From Arthrobacter rhizophilus (GTDB taxonomy: Bacteria; Actinomycetota; Actinomycetes; Actinomycetales; Micrococcaceae), in the NCBI RefSeq assembly GCF_026241105.1, contig NZ_JAPFFT010000001.1, positions 124,001 through 188,000 of the forward strand: a DNA stretch of 64,000 nucleotides. Direction: 5' to 3'. Below, piece by piece: positions 40,068 through 49,782 of the stretch. How positions within the stretch are numbered: the first letter of the stretch is position 1; the number at the start of each line of letters is the position of its first letter. The notes beneath the pieces were generated by a model. It ran no database searches. It was not told where the DNA came from and saw nothing but the letters and a program-made list of their open reading frames with translations. Position numbers and translations under genes: made by a program.

Positions 40068-41062
40068 TAGAGCCAGTTTTTCCGCTTGAAGATGACGTAC
40101 ATGAGCAAGCCCGCGGCTATCATGAGTCCGATCGCCATGGGGTAGCCGAACGGCCAATGGAGTTCAGGCATGACGTCGAAGTTCATGCCGTAGAGCCCGG
40201 TAACGAATGCCGGTGCAAAGAAGATTGCTGCCCACGAGGAGATCTTCTTGGTTTGTTCGTTCTGTGCCACGCTCGCCTCGTTTTGCCGGTTCGCGGTCAG
40301 CGTGCCATCGAGGGTCAGGGCGTTCTGCAGCAGGTCGCGGAACCCATTGGCGCGGGAAATCACTTGTTCGACGTGGTCCTCCACATCGCGGAGTTTGCGT
40401 TGCAGCTCAATGTCCACACCGTATTTCTCGAACCCGCGCTTCAGGGACGCCATCATGGCCGGGAGCGGGTTGATTGCGCGCTGGAACTGTATGACCTCGC
40501 TGGCAAGTTCATAGATGCGCCGGGAAACGGAGGGATCGCCACCGAAAAGCTGGTCCTCGATCTCGTCAATGTCGTTTTCCAGCCCCGAAATCACCGGGCC
40601 ATAATCGTCCACTACTTGGTCCAGCAAGGCGTACAGAATGGCTTCGGGCCCGTGACGCAGCAGCTCCGGTTGCTGTTCCAGATTGTGCCGGACCTGGGCC
40701 ACCCCGGGCGTCTCCGCGTGACGCACCGTGACCACGAAGTTCTTCCCTGTGAAGATGTGAAGCTCACCGAACTCCACAGTCTCCGTATCGTCCAGGTACC
40801 GCGCGGGCCGCAGGACTGTGAAGAGGTTGTTGTCGTAGCGTTCCAGCTTGGGCCGCTGGTGGGCGTTGACGGCGTCTTCGACTGCGAGCAGGTGGAGTCC
40901 GAACTCGGCAGCCACTGCCGCCATTTCCGTCTCGTCCGGCCGGTACAGTCCGATCCACACCATTCCGCCGTGGGCGGCCAGCGTTTCGACACTCTGCTCG
41001 AGGCTTCCCGGAGTCGCGGTCCGGATGCCGTTGACGTAGACGGCGTTGTCAATGATGGTCAC
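40067..41062 (-). CDS. corA: CorA-family magnesium/cobalt transporter
   Basis: 331 residues. Long cytoplasmic N-terminal domain, then the stalk helix and two C-terminal membrane segments with the selectivity motif YGMNFDVMPELHWPFGYP. Ends in FKRKNWL, the usual basic CorA tail. ATG 41062 gives the family's normal length. The ZapE-like frame begins at its stop codon. Confidence 0.92.
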   Translation of the reverse strand: MTIIDNAVYVNGIRTATPGSLEQSVETLAAHGGMVWIGLYRPDETEMAAVAAEFGLHLLAVEDAVNAHQRPKLERYDNNLFTVLRPARYLDDTETVEFGELHIFTGKNFVVTVRHAETPGVAQVRHNLEQQPELLRHGPEAILYALLDQVVDDYGPVISGLENDIDEIEDQLFGGDPSVSRRIYELASEVIQFQRAINPLPAMMASLKRGFEKYGVDIELQRKLRDVEDHVEQVISRANGFRDLLQNALTLDGTLTANRQNEASVAQNEQTKKISSWAAIFFAPAFVTGLYGMNFDVMPELHWPFGYPMAIGLMIAAGLLMYVIFKRKNWL

Positions 41063-41080
41063 GAGGCTATTCTCCTCCCG

Positions 41081-41506
41081 TCACTGCCATGCCCCGATGA
41101 TTGATCCGGCCACAGTCATGGCCACGATGTCATGGCCGGAATCGATGAGCGTCAGGGCGGATGGCCTGCCCGCGAAACCGTTATGGATGACGTGGCCTCC
41201 GGCGCGGAAAACCATGGCAACTACCAACGCGAAGAAACCGCCGGACACGCTTCCGTGCACCCCCAACTTGCCGATGAGAACTGCCAGCAGGATGCTGGTC
41301 AGAGCTGCGGCAACCATCATGGGGATCCAGATCCGGGCGCCGCCGTCGATCTTCTTGAGGTCTTCCTCGGTCTTGCCGATGGCCTGCATCCATCGCCGGC
41401 CGAGGACTGCCGGCATGTACCACACAAATCCAATGACCATGCTGGAAACGAACGCCACCAGTATGGCCAGCCAGTTGAGTTGCGCTAGAGAAGAGAGCCA
41501 ATTCAT
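41081..41506 (-). CDS. DUF1761 membrane protein
   Basis: 141 residues with four hydrophobic segments. LNWLAILVAFVSSMVIGFVW and WMQAIGKTEEDLKK match the DUF1761 N-terminal pattern. Function unknown. Ends 18 bp before the corA start and begins 9 bp after the Lrp stop, so the four leftward genes 42073 to 39534 may form one transcript. Confidence 0.82.
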   Translation of the reverse strand: MNWLSSLAQLNWLAILVAFVSSMVIGFVWYMPAVLGRRWMQAIGKTEEDLKKIDGGARIWIPMMVAAALTSILLAVLIGKLGVHGSVSGGFFALVVAMVFRAGGHVIHNGFAGRPSALTLIDSGHDIVAMTVAGSIIGAWQ

Positions 41507-41515
41507 TCTGGAATC

Positions 41516-42073
41516 CTAGTCGGCTTCGCTGAGGGCCGATTCGGCCGCAAGCTGCCCTTTGCCCCGTTTCGCGGTACTGGCCTTCGCGGTGCTGGCCGTC
41601 TCGGCGGCGTCCACGAGCCTGCCGATGAGGGGTTCTGTCCGGTAGGGGATGTGGGTGTGCAGGGCGAGGACTGTTTCCGTACGGATGACGCCCTTGATTC
41701 TGAGGATGGAGCGAAGCGCGGTTTGCAGGTTGTGCGTGTCGGTGGCCACCACCCGGCACAAGAGATCGCCCCTCCCGGAGATTTCATGCACCTCGAGTAC
41801 CTGGGGGATGCGGCGCAGGGCTCCGATCACGCCGTCGAGTTCCCGGTGTGTCACCTCCAGGGTGACGAAGCCGACGACGTCGTAGCCCACCTTTTCGAGG
41901 TCGACTTCGCGGCCGCCGTCGTTCAGTACGCCCGAGCGAACCAGGCGGCGCATCCTCGATTGGGCGGTGTTGCGCGCAATCCCCAGTGACTCGCCGAGTT
42001 CGCCGATCTGGACCCTGGGATCACGGATCAACTCCAGGAGGATCTTCAGGTCCGTCGGGTCGAGGGTGCTCAC
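41516..42073 (-). CDS. Lrp/AsnC-family regulator
   Basis: About 185 residues. N-terminal helix-turn-helix (LDPTDLKILLELIRD, then LGIARNTAQSRMRRLV) and an Lrp ligand/oligomer domain (EVTHRELDGVIGALRRIPQV, then VVATDTHNLQTALRSI), with a basic Ala/Lys tail. GTG 42073 has GGAG 7 nt upstream; ATG 42091 lacks a ribosome site. Divergent from an MFS exporter gene, which it probably controls. In the 186-bp gap a TTGATCAA palindrome is visible. Confidence 0.87.
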   Translation of the reverse strand: MSTLDPTDLKILLELIRDPRVQIGELGESLGIARNTAQSRMRRLVRSGVLNDGGREVDLEKVGYDVVGFVTLEVTHRELDGVIGALRRIPQVLEVHEISGRGDLLCRVVATDTHNLQTALRSILRIKGVIRTETVLALHTHIPYRTEPLIGRLVDAAETASTAKASTAKRGKGQLAAESALSEAD

Positions 42074-42259
42074 GTCATCGCTCCAGATCATTCGTGGTCA
42101 TCAGTGGAGATCACTTTTGACTGTTTTGATCAATTGTTCCATGTCTAGCTGCCCTATGTAGCAGGTTTGCGGAATCCTATTGCCATCAATGTTTGGGCCA
42201 TGACCGTCCCGGCCCACGAGGCCAGGTTTCGGGATGGCCGCTGAGGCGAAGGCACGGAA

Positions 42260-43498
42260 ATGACTGTCTTTAGCGAACTGCGCATGCGCCCGGCCACCGC
42301 CGAGCGCTGGGGCTGGGATGCTTCCACTACGGCACGGCTGGTCTTGGCCGGCGTCGTCATGTTCACATTGCTGGTCGGCGCCAACCTGGCGAGTCCGCTG
42401 TATTCGCTGCTTCAAGCGGAACTGGGGATAACCTCGCTGGGTGTGACTATTGCCTTTGCGAGCTACGTCCTGGCGCTCGTGGCTGTGCTGATGCTCGCTG
42501 GCCACTGGTCGGACCATATCGGCAGGCGCGCGGCCCTGGTGCTGGCTGTTCTCGTCGGCCTGGTGGGCGGACTGGTCTTCGCCAACGCGGACAACCTCCT
42601 GATGCTCTCAGCCGGCCGCATGCTCCAGGGCGTCGCCGTCGGTCTTGCCACCGGGGCGAGCTCGGCAGCGCTCCGGGAATTGCTCCCGTACCGGCCGGAA
42701 TGGGCCTCGCGCTTCACCTTGCTTTCCTCGTCCGGCGGGGTGGCCGCCGGTCCTGCCATCGGCGGACTGCTTTCGCTGCTCCCGGGTGCAACCTCTACGC
42801 CATTCATCATCCACGCCGCAGTGCTTCTCCTTTTGCTGGTACCGCTGTGGCTTCTCAAAGCGCGGCCTGCGATTCGGCCTGCCGAAGGTCCGCGGCCCTA
42901 CACGGTCCTCGCCCCTCGCCGGCCCTCGGTGTCGAGGGAGGCAAGGGGAGCGTTTTGGCTCGCCTCGAGCGTAGGATTCCTGAGCTTTGCCGTGTTCGGA
43001 TTCTGCCTTTCGCTCGCGCCCGGCTACTTCGCCGTGGTCGTGCACGCAGATTCGCGCCCTATGACCGGGCTGCTCGCCGGGCTGACGCTGGGTGCGTCCG
43101 CCCTAAGCCAATTGCTGACCGCCCGCGGCCGGTTTGCAGTGCCCACAGGACTGGCTGTCTTGGGAGTTTCCATCGTGCTTGTGGGTGCCGCGGCGTCTAT
43201 GTCCAGCCCGGTGCTGCTGGTGGCGGCGAGCTTGTCTGCCGGTGTTGGGCAGGGCATCGCGTTCCGGCTGGTGTTCAATGACGTTGCAGGAAAAGTGGAG
43301 GCATCGCGGCATGCCCAGATCATCAGCACGGTTTACGTCATCACCTACCTCGGCAGCGCTGTGCCCGTCATCGGGCTGGGCCTGGCGGCTTCGGTACTTG
43401 GACTGGGTGTCGCGGCCAACTATTTCACCGTTGTGTGCGGATTGGCAGCCATGGCGCTCGCGGCCGTGTCCTTCCGCGGGGTGCTCCGGAAGGGCTGA
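42260..43498 (+). CDS. MFS transporter, drug/amino-acid exporter type
   Basis: 412 residues and twelve hydrophobic segments. Motif A of the major facilitator superfamily is GHWSDHIGRRAAL after helix 2, and GRMLQGVAVGLATGASSAAL covers helices 4-5. Substrate unknown; pairing with a divergent Lrp regulator suggests amino-acid or related metabolite efflux, by inference. Confidence 0.88.
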   Translation: MTVFSELRMRPATAERWGWDASTTARLVLAGVVMFTLLVGANLASPLYSLLQAELGITSLGVTIAFASYVLALVAVLMLAGHWSDHIGRRAALVLAVLVGLVGGLVFANADNLLMLSAGRMLQGVAVGLATGASSAALRELLPYRPEWASRFTLLSSSGGVAAGPAIGGLLSLLPGATSTPFIIHAAVLLLLLVPLWLLKARPAIRPAEGPRPYTVLAPRRPSVSREARGAFWLASSVGFLSFAVFGFCLSLAPGYFAVVVHADSRPMTGLLAGLTLGASALSQLLTARGRFAVPTGLAVLGVSIVLVGAAASMSSPVLLVAASLSAGVGQGIAFRLVFNDVAGKVEASRHAQIISTVYVITYLGSAVPVIGLGLAASVLGLGVAANYFTVVCGLAAMALAAVSFRGVLRKG

Positions 43499-43541
43499 CG
43501 AAAGGCTCATCGGGCAAGAACGACGGCGAAGCCGGCACCCG

Positions 43542-44045
43542 CTACTCCGGCAACGGTCCGTGGTTGCCCTGGATGTGCGCAAAGACCAAGGTGGTCTCGG
43601 TGTGGCCCACCACGGGGTCCGTAGCGAGGTTGTCCAGGACCCAGTCACGCAAGTCGTCGGTGTTGGCTACTGCGATGTGCAGCAGGTAGTCCACGGAGCC
43701 CGAAGTGTGGAACGTGGAGATCACCGCGGGGAGCGCCGGCACGCGGGCCGTGAAGCGGTCAATCTGGTCGCGGTCGTGGGCACGCAGGCGGACGGCGATC
43801 AGGGCCTGGACCGAACGCCCGATTGCAGGCAGGCTGAGGACCGCTTCGAAGCCCTCGATAATGCCGCGTTCGGAGAGTGACCGCGTGCGCATGAGAGCGG
43901 TGGACGGGGCAATTCCAACCAGTTCGGCCAACTGCTTGTTGGAGATCCGGGCATCGTCAACCAAAGCCGCGAGGATGCGTTCGTCGATTGCGTCCAAGGG
44001 CTCGCTCATGCCGACGGGCCGAACGTTCTTCGGGGTGGTGCTCAC
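43542..44045 (-). CDS. Lrp/AsnC-family regulator
   Basis: 167 residues from GTG 44045, which has AGGAGG 4 nt upstream. LDAIDERILAALVDDARISN and VGIAPSTALMRTRSL form the helix-turn-helix, followed by the RAM-type domain with VISTFHTSGSVDYLLHIAV. Divergent from the PLP-dependent sulphur amino acid lyase gene at 44177, so it likely regulates that gene in response to an amino acid, as BkdR/Lrp-type regulators do. Confidence 0.88.
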   Translation of the reverse strand: MSTTPKNVRPVGMSEPLDAIDERILAALVDDARISNKQLAELVGIAPSTALMRTRSLSERGIIEGFEAVLSLPAIGRSVQALIAVRLRAHDRDQIDRFTARVPALPAVISTFHTSGSVDYLLHIAVANTDDLRDWVLDNLATDPVVGHTETTLVFAHIQGNHGPLPE

Positions 44046-44123
44046 GGATCCTCCTGAAAGTGCTGTCTGTTCATCATAGGTGCCAGTTTCCACTCAATCC
44101 ATTCATTTGCACTGTCAATGTCC

Positions 44124-44166
44124 GAATTATTGCCAGATACTTACCGAATTCAACGGTGAATAATTC
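44124..44166. promoter_or_regulatory. Inverted repeat GAATTATT...AATAATTC, Lrp site candidate
   Basis: Perfect 8-bp AT-rich arms 27 bp apart in the 131-bp gap between the Lrp gene and the lyase gene. AT-rich phased half-sites are usual for Lrp proteins; the right arm ends just before the ribosome site AAGGAG. Confidence 0.4.
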
Positions 44167-44176
44167 AAGGAGAGCA

Positions 44177-45340
44177 GTGACAGCCATCGACACACTTGCA
44201 GTCCACGCAGGCCGGGCCGGACTCACGGAACTGGGCGTACACGCCGTTCCGATCGACCTCTCAACTACTGCGCCGCTGCCGTCTGTTCATGACGGCGGAC
44301 TGGCCTACGAGCAGATGGCCACAGGAGGCGTCCACATCGAAGGTCAAAGCACCGTTTACCAGCGTCTCTGGAATCCTACGGTAGCGAGGTTCGAAGATGG
44401 TGTTGCGGCGCTCGAAGGCGCCTCGCAAGCGGTCGGTTTTGCCTCCGGCATGGCCGCCTTCACTGCCGTTTTGCTGGCAGCCCAGTCGGAAGGCAAGACG
44501 CACGTGGTTGCGGTGCGGCCCCTGTACGGCGGCACGGACCACGTCCTGGCCAGCGGCCTCCTTGGCAACCAAGTCACCTTCGTCAAGGCCGACGGCGTGC
44601 GGGACGCCCTACGCCCGGACACCGGCCTGGTGGTGGTGGAGACGCCAGCGAACCCGAGCCTGGACCTCGTGGACCTTGTCCGCTTGGTGGCCGACGCCGG
44701 GGACATTCCGGTGCTCGTGGACAACACCTTCGCCACTCCGATTCTCCAGCAGCCGCTCAAGCATGGCGTAGCGATGGTGCTCCATAGTGCCACAAAATTC
44801 CTGGGCGGCCATGGCGATGCGATGGGCGGCGTGGTGGCAACGAGTGCGGAGTGGGCCACCCGGCTGCGCCGGGTCCGTGCGGTGACCGGAGGCATCCTGA
44901 CTCCGTGGCCGGCCTACATGCTGCACCGGGGCCTTGCGACCCTGCCCATCCGCGTCAGGGCCCAGCAGGACCATGCCCACAAGGTCGCAGCCGCCCTCGC
45001 CAGCCACGAACTCGTCGCCAAGGTGTACTACCCCGGGCTTCCCGAATGCGATCCCCTGCATTTGGTGGGTACACAGATGAGCGGTCCGGGCTCGTTGATA
45101 TCCTTCGACCTTGAATCCGCCGATCACGCAGAGCGTATTCCGGGCGCGGTCCGGCTCATCACACACGCGGTGTCGCTGGGTGGAATCGACACCCTCATAC
45201 AGCACCCCGCCGGACTGACCCACCGCCCCGTGGCCCCGGAGGCCAGGCCCGAAGCGCGCATGCTCAGGCTTTCGATCGGCTTGGAAGACCCATCCGATAT
45301 CGTCGACGACTTGGTCCAGGCGATCGAGTCCACCCGGTAG
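44177..45340 (+). CDS. PLP-dependent cystathionine/methionine lyase family
   Basis: 387 residues of the Cys/Met metabolism PLP family. The cofactor lysine is Lys207 in HSATKFLGGHGDAMGG; other marks are GFASGMAAFTAV, YGGTDHV, VETPANPSLD and VDNTFATPILQQP. Could be cystathionine beta- or gamma-lyase or methionine gamma-lyase; the sequence alone does not decide. GTG 44177 has AAGGAG just upstream. Convergent with the MFS gene that ends 7 bp away. Confidence 0.88.
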   Translation: MTAIDTLAVHAGRAGLTELGVHAVPIDLSTTAPLPSVHDGGLAYEQMATGGVHIEGQSTVYQRLWNPTVARFEDGVAALEGASQAVGFASGMAAFTAVLLAAQSEGKTHVVAVRPLYGGTDHVLASGLLGNQVTFVKADGVRDALRPDTGLVVVETPANPSLDLVDLVRLVADAGDIPVLVDNTFATPILQQPLKHGVAMVLHSATKFLGGHGDAMGGVVATSAEWATRLRRVRAVTGGILTPWPAYMLHRGLATLPIRVRAQQDHAHKVAAALASHELVAKVYYPGLPECDPLHLVGTQMSGPGSLISFDLESADHAERIPGAVRLITHAVSLGGIDTLIQHPAGLTHRPVAPEARPEARMLRLSIGLEDPSDIVDDLVQAIESTR

Positions 45341-45346
45341 GGTCCG

Positions 45347-46624
45347 CTATCGTCCCTGCCCGGCCGGTTTCACTGAGGAGACGACGACGGCGTCCTCCCG
45401 CGCCGGGGAGCGGTGCACGACGGCGGTAATCACCGCCGTCGTGCACCCCAGGGCGATGACCGCCCAGGCGAGTGCGCTCCACCCGAACGCCTGGAAGGCG
45501 AGCCCTCCGGCCCAGCCAATGATGCTGGAACCCAGGTAGTAGGAGAGGTTGTACAAAGAGGCGGCTTGCGCACGTCCACTTGTCGCGATGGTGCCGGTCC
45601 AGCCCGCTCCGATGCTGTGGGCCGCGAAGAAACCGCCAGTGAAGACCACCAAGCCCGCCAGGATCGCGGCGACGTTGTCCCACAGGGTGAGTCCAAGGCC
45701 GGCCGTCATGGTCGCGATGCCGGCGAGCAGGACGGTGCGGCGGCCAAAGCGGATGGACAATCCCGCGCCCCAACGGGAGCTCACTGTTCCGGACAAATAG
45801 GCCAGGAAGATCAGGCTTACCACGGTGGCTGGGAGCCCGAACGGTTCCGCGTGCAGGCGGAATCCCAGGTAGTTGTAGACGGCCACGAAGCCACCCATCA
45901 GCAGGAACGCCTGAACATAGAGGGCGAGCAGCCGTGGGTTGGAGGAGTGGCCTGCCAAGGTCTTCATCGCGCCGCGGAAACCTCCGGCCGAACTTGGGGT
46001 GAAGCGGCGCGGCTTCGGGACCAGCATGAGGAACAGGGCGGCTGAGACCGTGGCAAGGATGGAGACCGCAAGGGCAGCAGCCCGCCATCCCCACAACTCG
46101 CCGATTGGCCCCGCGAGCAAGCGGCCGGCAAGCCCGCCGAGGGTGGTGCCTGCCACGTAGCTTCCAGCAGCCAGCGCGGCGTGCACCTTGTTGACCTCTT
46201 CGTTGAGGTACGCGATAGCGATGGCAGGAATGCCGCCTAACGCCATGCCCTCCAGTGCCCTCAGGCCCAGGACCAGGGGAAAGGTGGGGGCCATGGGGAC
46301 GAGCAGGCCCAGGACAGTGGCTGCCGCGATTCCAATGGCCATGGCACGCACCCGGCCGATCCTGTCGGCTACGAATGACCACGGCAACACCGTCGCCGCG
46401 AGTCCTACCGTGGCCAGGGAAATGGTGAGCGCTGCCTCGGCTGCCGTGACGTTGAGCTCGTTCGACATTAGTGGCAATACTGCCTGGGTGGAGTAGAGCT
46501 GGGCGAACGTGGCGACGCCGGCGAGGGCCAGCCCGGCGAGGATCCTCCGGTACGCAGCGGAGCCCTTCAGGTGGCCTTCCCAGGGGGATTCGGTGGTGCT
46601 CTTGAATGCTGCGCTTGTACTCAC
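45347..46624 (-). CDS. MFS transporter (YnfM-like)
   Basis: About 425 residues, twelve hydrophobic segments, with motif A as FVADRIGRVRAMA and STQAVLPLMSNELNV in the first periplasmic region, as in YnfM/arabinose-efflux-type members. The start is uncertain: GTG 46624 (STSAAFKSTTE) fits composition best, while ATG 46666 would add a stretch that does not look coding. Divergent from a LysR gene, its likely regulator. Confidence 0.87.
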   Translation of the reverse strand: MSTSAAFKSTTESPWEGHLKGSAAYRRILAGLALAGVATFAQLYSTQAVLPLMSNELNVTAAEAALTISLATVGLAATVLPWSFVADRIGRVRAMAIGIAAATVLGLLVPMAPTFPLVLGLRALEGMALGGIPAIAIAYLNEEVNKVHAALAAGSYVAGTTLGGLAGRLLAGPIGELWGWRAAALAVSILATVSAALFLMLVPKPRRFTPSSAGGFRGAMKTLAGHSSNPRLLALYVQAFLLMGGFVAVYNYLGFRLHAEPFGLPATVVSLIFLAYLSGTVSSRWGAGLSIRFGRRTVLLAGIATMTAGLGLTLWDNVAAILAGLVVFTGGFFAAHSIGAGWTGTIATSGRAQAASLYNLSYYLGSSIIGWAGGLAFQAFGWSALAWAVIALGCTTAVITAVVHRSPAREDAVVVSSVKPAGQGR

Positions 46625-46747
46625 CTTTTCACAGTACGGCGGCCCGAAGTGATGATTCCAATGCATGATTCATTTAGGATTGATAGCAGAATTGGATGAA
46701 AGCTTCGCGGACAGCCTGGATTCGCGGACAGACTGGAGGGGGAACGC

Positions 46748-47722
46748 ATGGACATTGAACACAAACAATTGGTCCAATTGCTCCCCATGCTGCCCCTGCT
46801 TGCCGAGCTGGGCAGGACAGAACACATCACCGAGACGGCCGAACTGCTCGGAGTACCTCAATCGACGGTAAGCCGGGCGCTGGCCCGGGCCAGCGCCGTC
46901 GTCGGGACCGAACTGCTCATCCGCGACGGCCGCGGCGTCCGGCTCACCCCCGCAGCAAAGACGCTGCTTCCGTATATCGAATCGGCGCTTGCGGAATTCC
47001 AGGCCGGGCTGGACGCGGTCCGCCACGAATCCGATGTTGTCCGCGGCCGAATCGCAGTGACCTTCCAGCACACTTTCGGCGAAGCAACGTTGCCGCTGCT
47101 CATGAGCGCGTTCCGGAGCCGCCACCCCTCCACGGCATTCGAACTCAGCCAAGGAGCGCGGGCCGCTTGCCTAGAGTCGCTCATCGCAGGAGACGCCGAC
47201 TTCGCCTTGACGGCCCCGGTGGCAGCCTCGGGAAGGAGTCTCGGCTCGGCGTCGCTCTACCGGGAGCCCTTGCGGCTGGTGGTCCATCACCGGCATCCGG
47301 TGGCTGAGCGGCCCAGCGTGCGGCTTGCCGAACTCAAGCATGAGCCATTCGTTTCCATGGGGCCAGGGTTCGGCTTGCGTTCGCTGACCGACGCGATCTT
47401 CCGAGATGCGGGCTTTCGCCCGAGAGTCGCCTTCGAGAGCCAGGATTCCCACACGATCCGCGGGCTGGTGTCCGCTGGCTTGGGCTACAGCATCCTGCCA
47501 CCCGGAGGACTGGGGCCGGGACCTCAAGGCGTCCTGGATTCCACAGACCTGGGTTGGGTAGAGGTATCGCTTGAGTCGGAGCTGGCGTACCGGGAGATCG
47601 GGATTGCGTGGCGCGAACGACGCACGGAACCCGACCCCGTACGTCTTTTCCGTGAGCTGGTGCTTTCCGAAGGCCCTGGGCTGCTCGCGGGACTTGTGAG
47701 GGCGCGCTCCGGAAGCCAATAG
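46748..47722 (+). CDS. LysR-family regulator
   Basis: 324 residues. Helix-turn-helix at about 25-55 (HITETAELLGVPQSTVSRAL) and a LysR substrate domain from about residue 95 with VRGRIAVTFQHTFGEA and GLVSAGLGYSILPPGG. GGAGGGGG lies before ATG 46748. Shares a 123-bp divergent gap with the MFS gene; this pairing is common for LysR-controlled exporters. Confidence 0.9.
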   Translation: MDIEHKQLVQLLPMLPLLAELGRTEHITETAELLGVPQSTVSRALARASAVVGTELLIRDGRGVRLTPAAKTLLPYIESALAEFQAGLDAVRHESDVVRGRIAVTFQHTFGEATLPLLMSAFRSRHPSTAFELSQGARAACLESLIAGDADFALTAPVAASGRSLGSASLYREPLRLVVHHRHPVAERPSVRLAELKHEPFVSMGPGFGLRSLTDAIFRDAGFRPRVAFESQDSHTIRGLVSAGLGYSILPPGGLGPGPQGVLDSTDLGWVEVSLESELAYREIGIAWRERRTEPDPVRLFRELVLSEGPGLLAGLVRARSGSQ

Positions 47723-47756
47723 GATCACCCAGTGCGCCCGCGCTACGCTTTTGGAC

Positions 47757-48686
47757 GTGGAGACTGCAGATAGCGCGACCCCCCGACCTGACGACGCATC
47801 GGTCCCGGCTACGGTCATCGGCCTGGACATTGGTGGCACGAAGACCCGCGGGGTGCGGTTCGAGGACGGTAAACCGGTCCGCGACGAAAGCACGGGCAGC
47901 TCCAACGTCCAGAACGTGAGCCGTGAGGTAGCGGCCGCAAATCTCGCGGAGCTCTTCGCCATGATCGGGGGCGGCCATGTGGACCGTGTCCTTGCCGGTG
48001 CCGGCGGAATCGACACCGACGCCGATGCCCGTGCCCTAGCCGACCTGATTGAGCCACATGTTCCGGGTGCAGAGGTCACGGTGGTCCACGATTCCCGCCT
48101 GCTGCTGGCGGCAGGCAGGGCAAACACTGGGGTGGCCGTCATTGCGGGGACTGGTTCCGCCGCCTGGGGAAAGAACGCCGACGGCGAAGAAGCCCGTGCC
48201 GGCGGCTGGGGCTTTCTCCTGGGCGATGAGGGCAGCGGTTATTGGCTGGGCCGGGAAGCGGTGCGGCACAGCCTCCGCCGGATGAACAAAGGGCTGGAGC
48301 CCGATGGCCTCACAGTAGCCCTCCTGGAATCCTGCGGGGTGGACGACCCCAATAGGCTCATTTCCTTGTTCCATTCGGAGGACACCGATAGGCGGTACTG
48401 GGCCCAGCGGGCGGCTGCCGTGGTGGAAACCGCCCGCGAAGGGCTTGAGATCAGCCGCCTCCTGCTGGACCAGGCAGGACGGGATCTCGCCGAACTTGCG
48501 GCGCAGGCCGTTCGGCAACTTGGCCTCCATGGACCGGTGATCCTGGGCGGCGGGCTCGGCATGAATGTAGAGCCTTTGCAGTCCGCTTTCCGGGCAGGGT
48601 TGGCCGCGCACGGAATCACGGATGTTCGGGTTCTGGACCAGGAACCTGTGTTCGGTGTGCTGCAGATCCTGGCCGAACAGGCCTAG
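47757..48686 (+). CDS. BadF/BadG-type kinase, N-acetylglucosamine kinase-like
   Basis: 309 residues of the actin-like ATPase fold. Phosphate-1 motif VIGLDIGGTKTRGV, a GAGGIDTD segment, VIAGTGSAAWGK, the GGWGFLLGDEGSGYWLGR block characteristic of N-acetylglucosamine kinases, and adenosine motif ILGGGLGMN. Probably phosphorylates an amino sugar or glucose. TACGCT about 7 nt before GTG 47757 suggests a leaderless transcript; TTG 47751 is an alternative start. Convergent with the pirin gene. Confidence 0.82.
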   Translation: METADSATPRPDDASVPATVIGLDIGGTKTRGVRFEDGKPVRDESTGSSNVQNVSREVAAANLAELFAMIGGGHVDRVLAGAGGIDTDADARALADLIEPHVPGAEVTVVHDSRLLLAAGRANTGVAVIAGTGSAAWGKNADGEEARAGGWGFLLGDEGSGYWLGREAVRHSLRRMNKGLEPDGLTVALLESCGVDDPNRLISLFHSEDTDRRYWAQRAAAVVETAREGLEISRLLLDQAGRDLAELAAQAVRQLGLHGPVILGGGLGMNVEPLQSAFRAGLAAHGITDVRVLDQEPVFGVLQILAEQA

Positions 48687-48688
48687 CC

Positions 48689-49732
48689 CTACTCCCCGGC
48701 CCTGTTCCGGGTTCTCGGCTTGAGCTGGACTCCCGGCATGGGCGGTGCGGGAATTCGCCCGGCCTCTGCACCGGCGTCGGGCCCATGGCCATTGATCAAG
48801 CCGAACCGCGCTACGCGGGCATCGTCTTCGCCCAGGAGCGCCTGGGCTTCCCAGTCCTCGCGCGCTTTCTCTACTTCTTCGTGCGTCCGGCCCACGAAGT
48901 TCCACCACATGAGGATGTCTTCTTCGAAGGGTTCGCCACCGAGGAGCATGAAGCGGGTTCCGGGAGTTGCCTCGAGGCGGAGCGATTCCCGGCCGGTCCC
49001 GAGGAAGGCCAAGGGGCCGGGGTCAACTGTTTGGCCTTCGATCACCGCGGAGCCGTCCAAAACCAGGACTGCGTGTTCGAAGACCGGGTTCAGGGGCAGT
49101 TCGACGGCGCCCGAGGCCGAGATGTCGGCGCCGACAATCGGGCTGTACATGATGGCGGGGGAGCGCTGCCCGGCGAATTCGCCGACGAGCACGGTGGCCC
49201 TGAAGCTGTCCGTCGCGACCACCGGCAGGTCGACGATCTGCTGGAACGACGGCGTCCGGTGCCTTACTGCGTCCGGCAAGGCAACCCACAACTGCAGGCC
49301 GCGGGACAGCGGCAGGAGGGCGCTGCCGTCGGGCGCGTTCAGGTGAAGTCCTGCAGGCAGGACGGCGAACTCGGAATGCGAAATGCCGCGGCCGGCGGTC
49401 ATGATGTTCAACTGCCCTGGACGGACTACGACGTCGCTTCCCACGCTGTCGCGGTGCCGCACCTCGCCCAGGAGCGGCCACGTGACGGTTTGCAAGCCCA
49501 TGTGCGGGTGGGGGAGGACGCCCATCGCCACGCGATCCGGGCCGAAGCTGTCAAGGAAGCACCACGCGCCCACCGTCGGGAGGCCACGCTGGGGGAGCGT
49601 ACGGGAGACCGTCATATTTCGGACGCCGCCCAAGGGAACGTCGCGGGACGGCCAAAGCTGTACACAAGGTCCTTGGCCGGGGTGACCGGCAGGGCAGACT
49701 TCCTGGGACGGGGCCGTTTCCAAGTTGGTCAC
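48689..49732 (-). CDS. Pirin family protein
   Basis: 347 residues, bicupin. The N-terminal cupin holds the metal-binding pattern DSFGPDRVAMGVLPHPHMGLQ with its histidines, then VRPGQLNIMTAGRGISHSEF; the second cupin follows and MLLGGEPFEEDILMWWNFVG is typical pirin. Pirins are iron proteins with quercetinase or regulatory roles. GTG 49732 has GGAG 7 nt upstream. Divergent by 50 bp from the beta-galactosidase gene. Confidence 0.9.
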   Translation of the reverse strand: MTNLETAPSQEVCPAGHPGQGPCVQLWPSRDVPLGGVRNMTVSRTLPQRGLPTVGAWCFLDSFGPDRVAMGVLPHPHMGLQTVTWPLLGEVRHRDSVGSDVVVRPGQLNIMTAGRGISHSEFAVLPAGLHLNAPDGSALLPLSRGLQLWVALPDAVRHRTPSFQQIVDLPVVATDSFRATVLVGEFAGQRSPAIMYSPIVGADISASGAVELPLNPVFEHAVLVLDGSAVIEGQTVDPGPLAFLGTGRESLRLEATPGTRFMLLGGEPFEEDILMWWNFVGRTHEEVEKAREDWEAQALLGEDDARVARFGLINGHGPDAGAEAGRIPAPPMPGVQLKPRTRNRAGE

Positions 49733-49782
49733 GATACAACTCCATGTGCTGAAATGTTGCTAAATGTACTATTCTGTTTCGC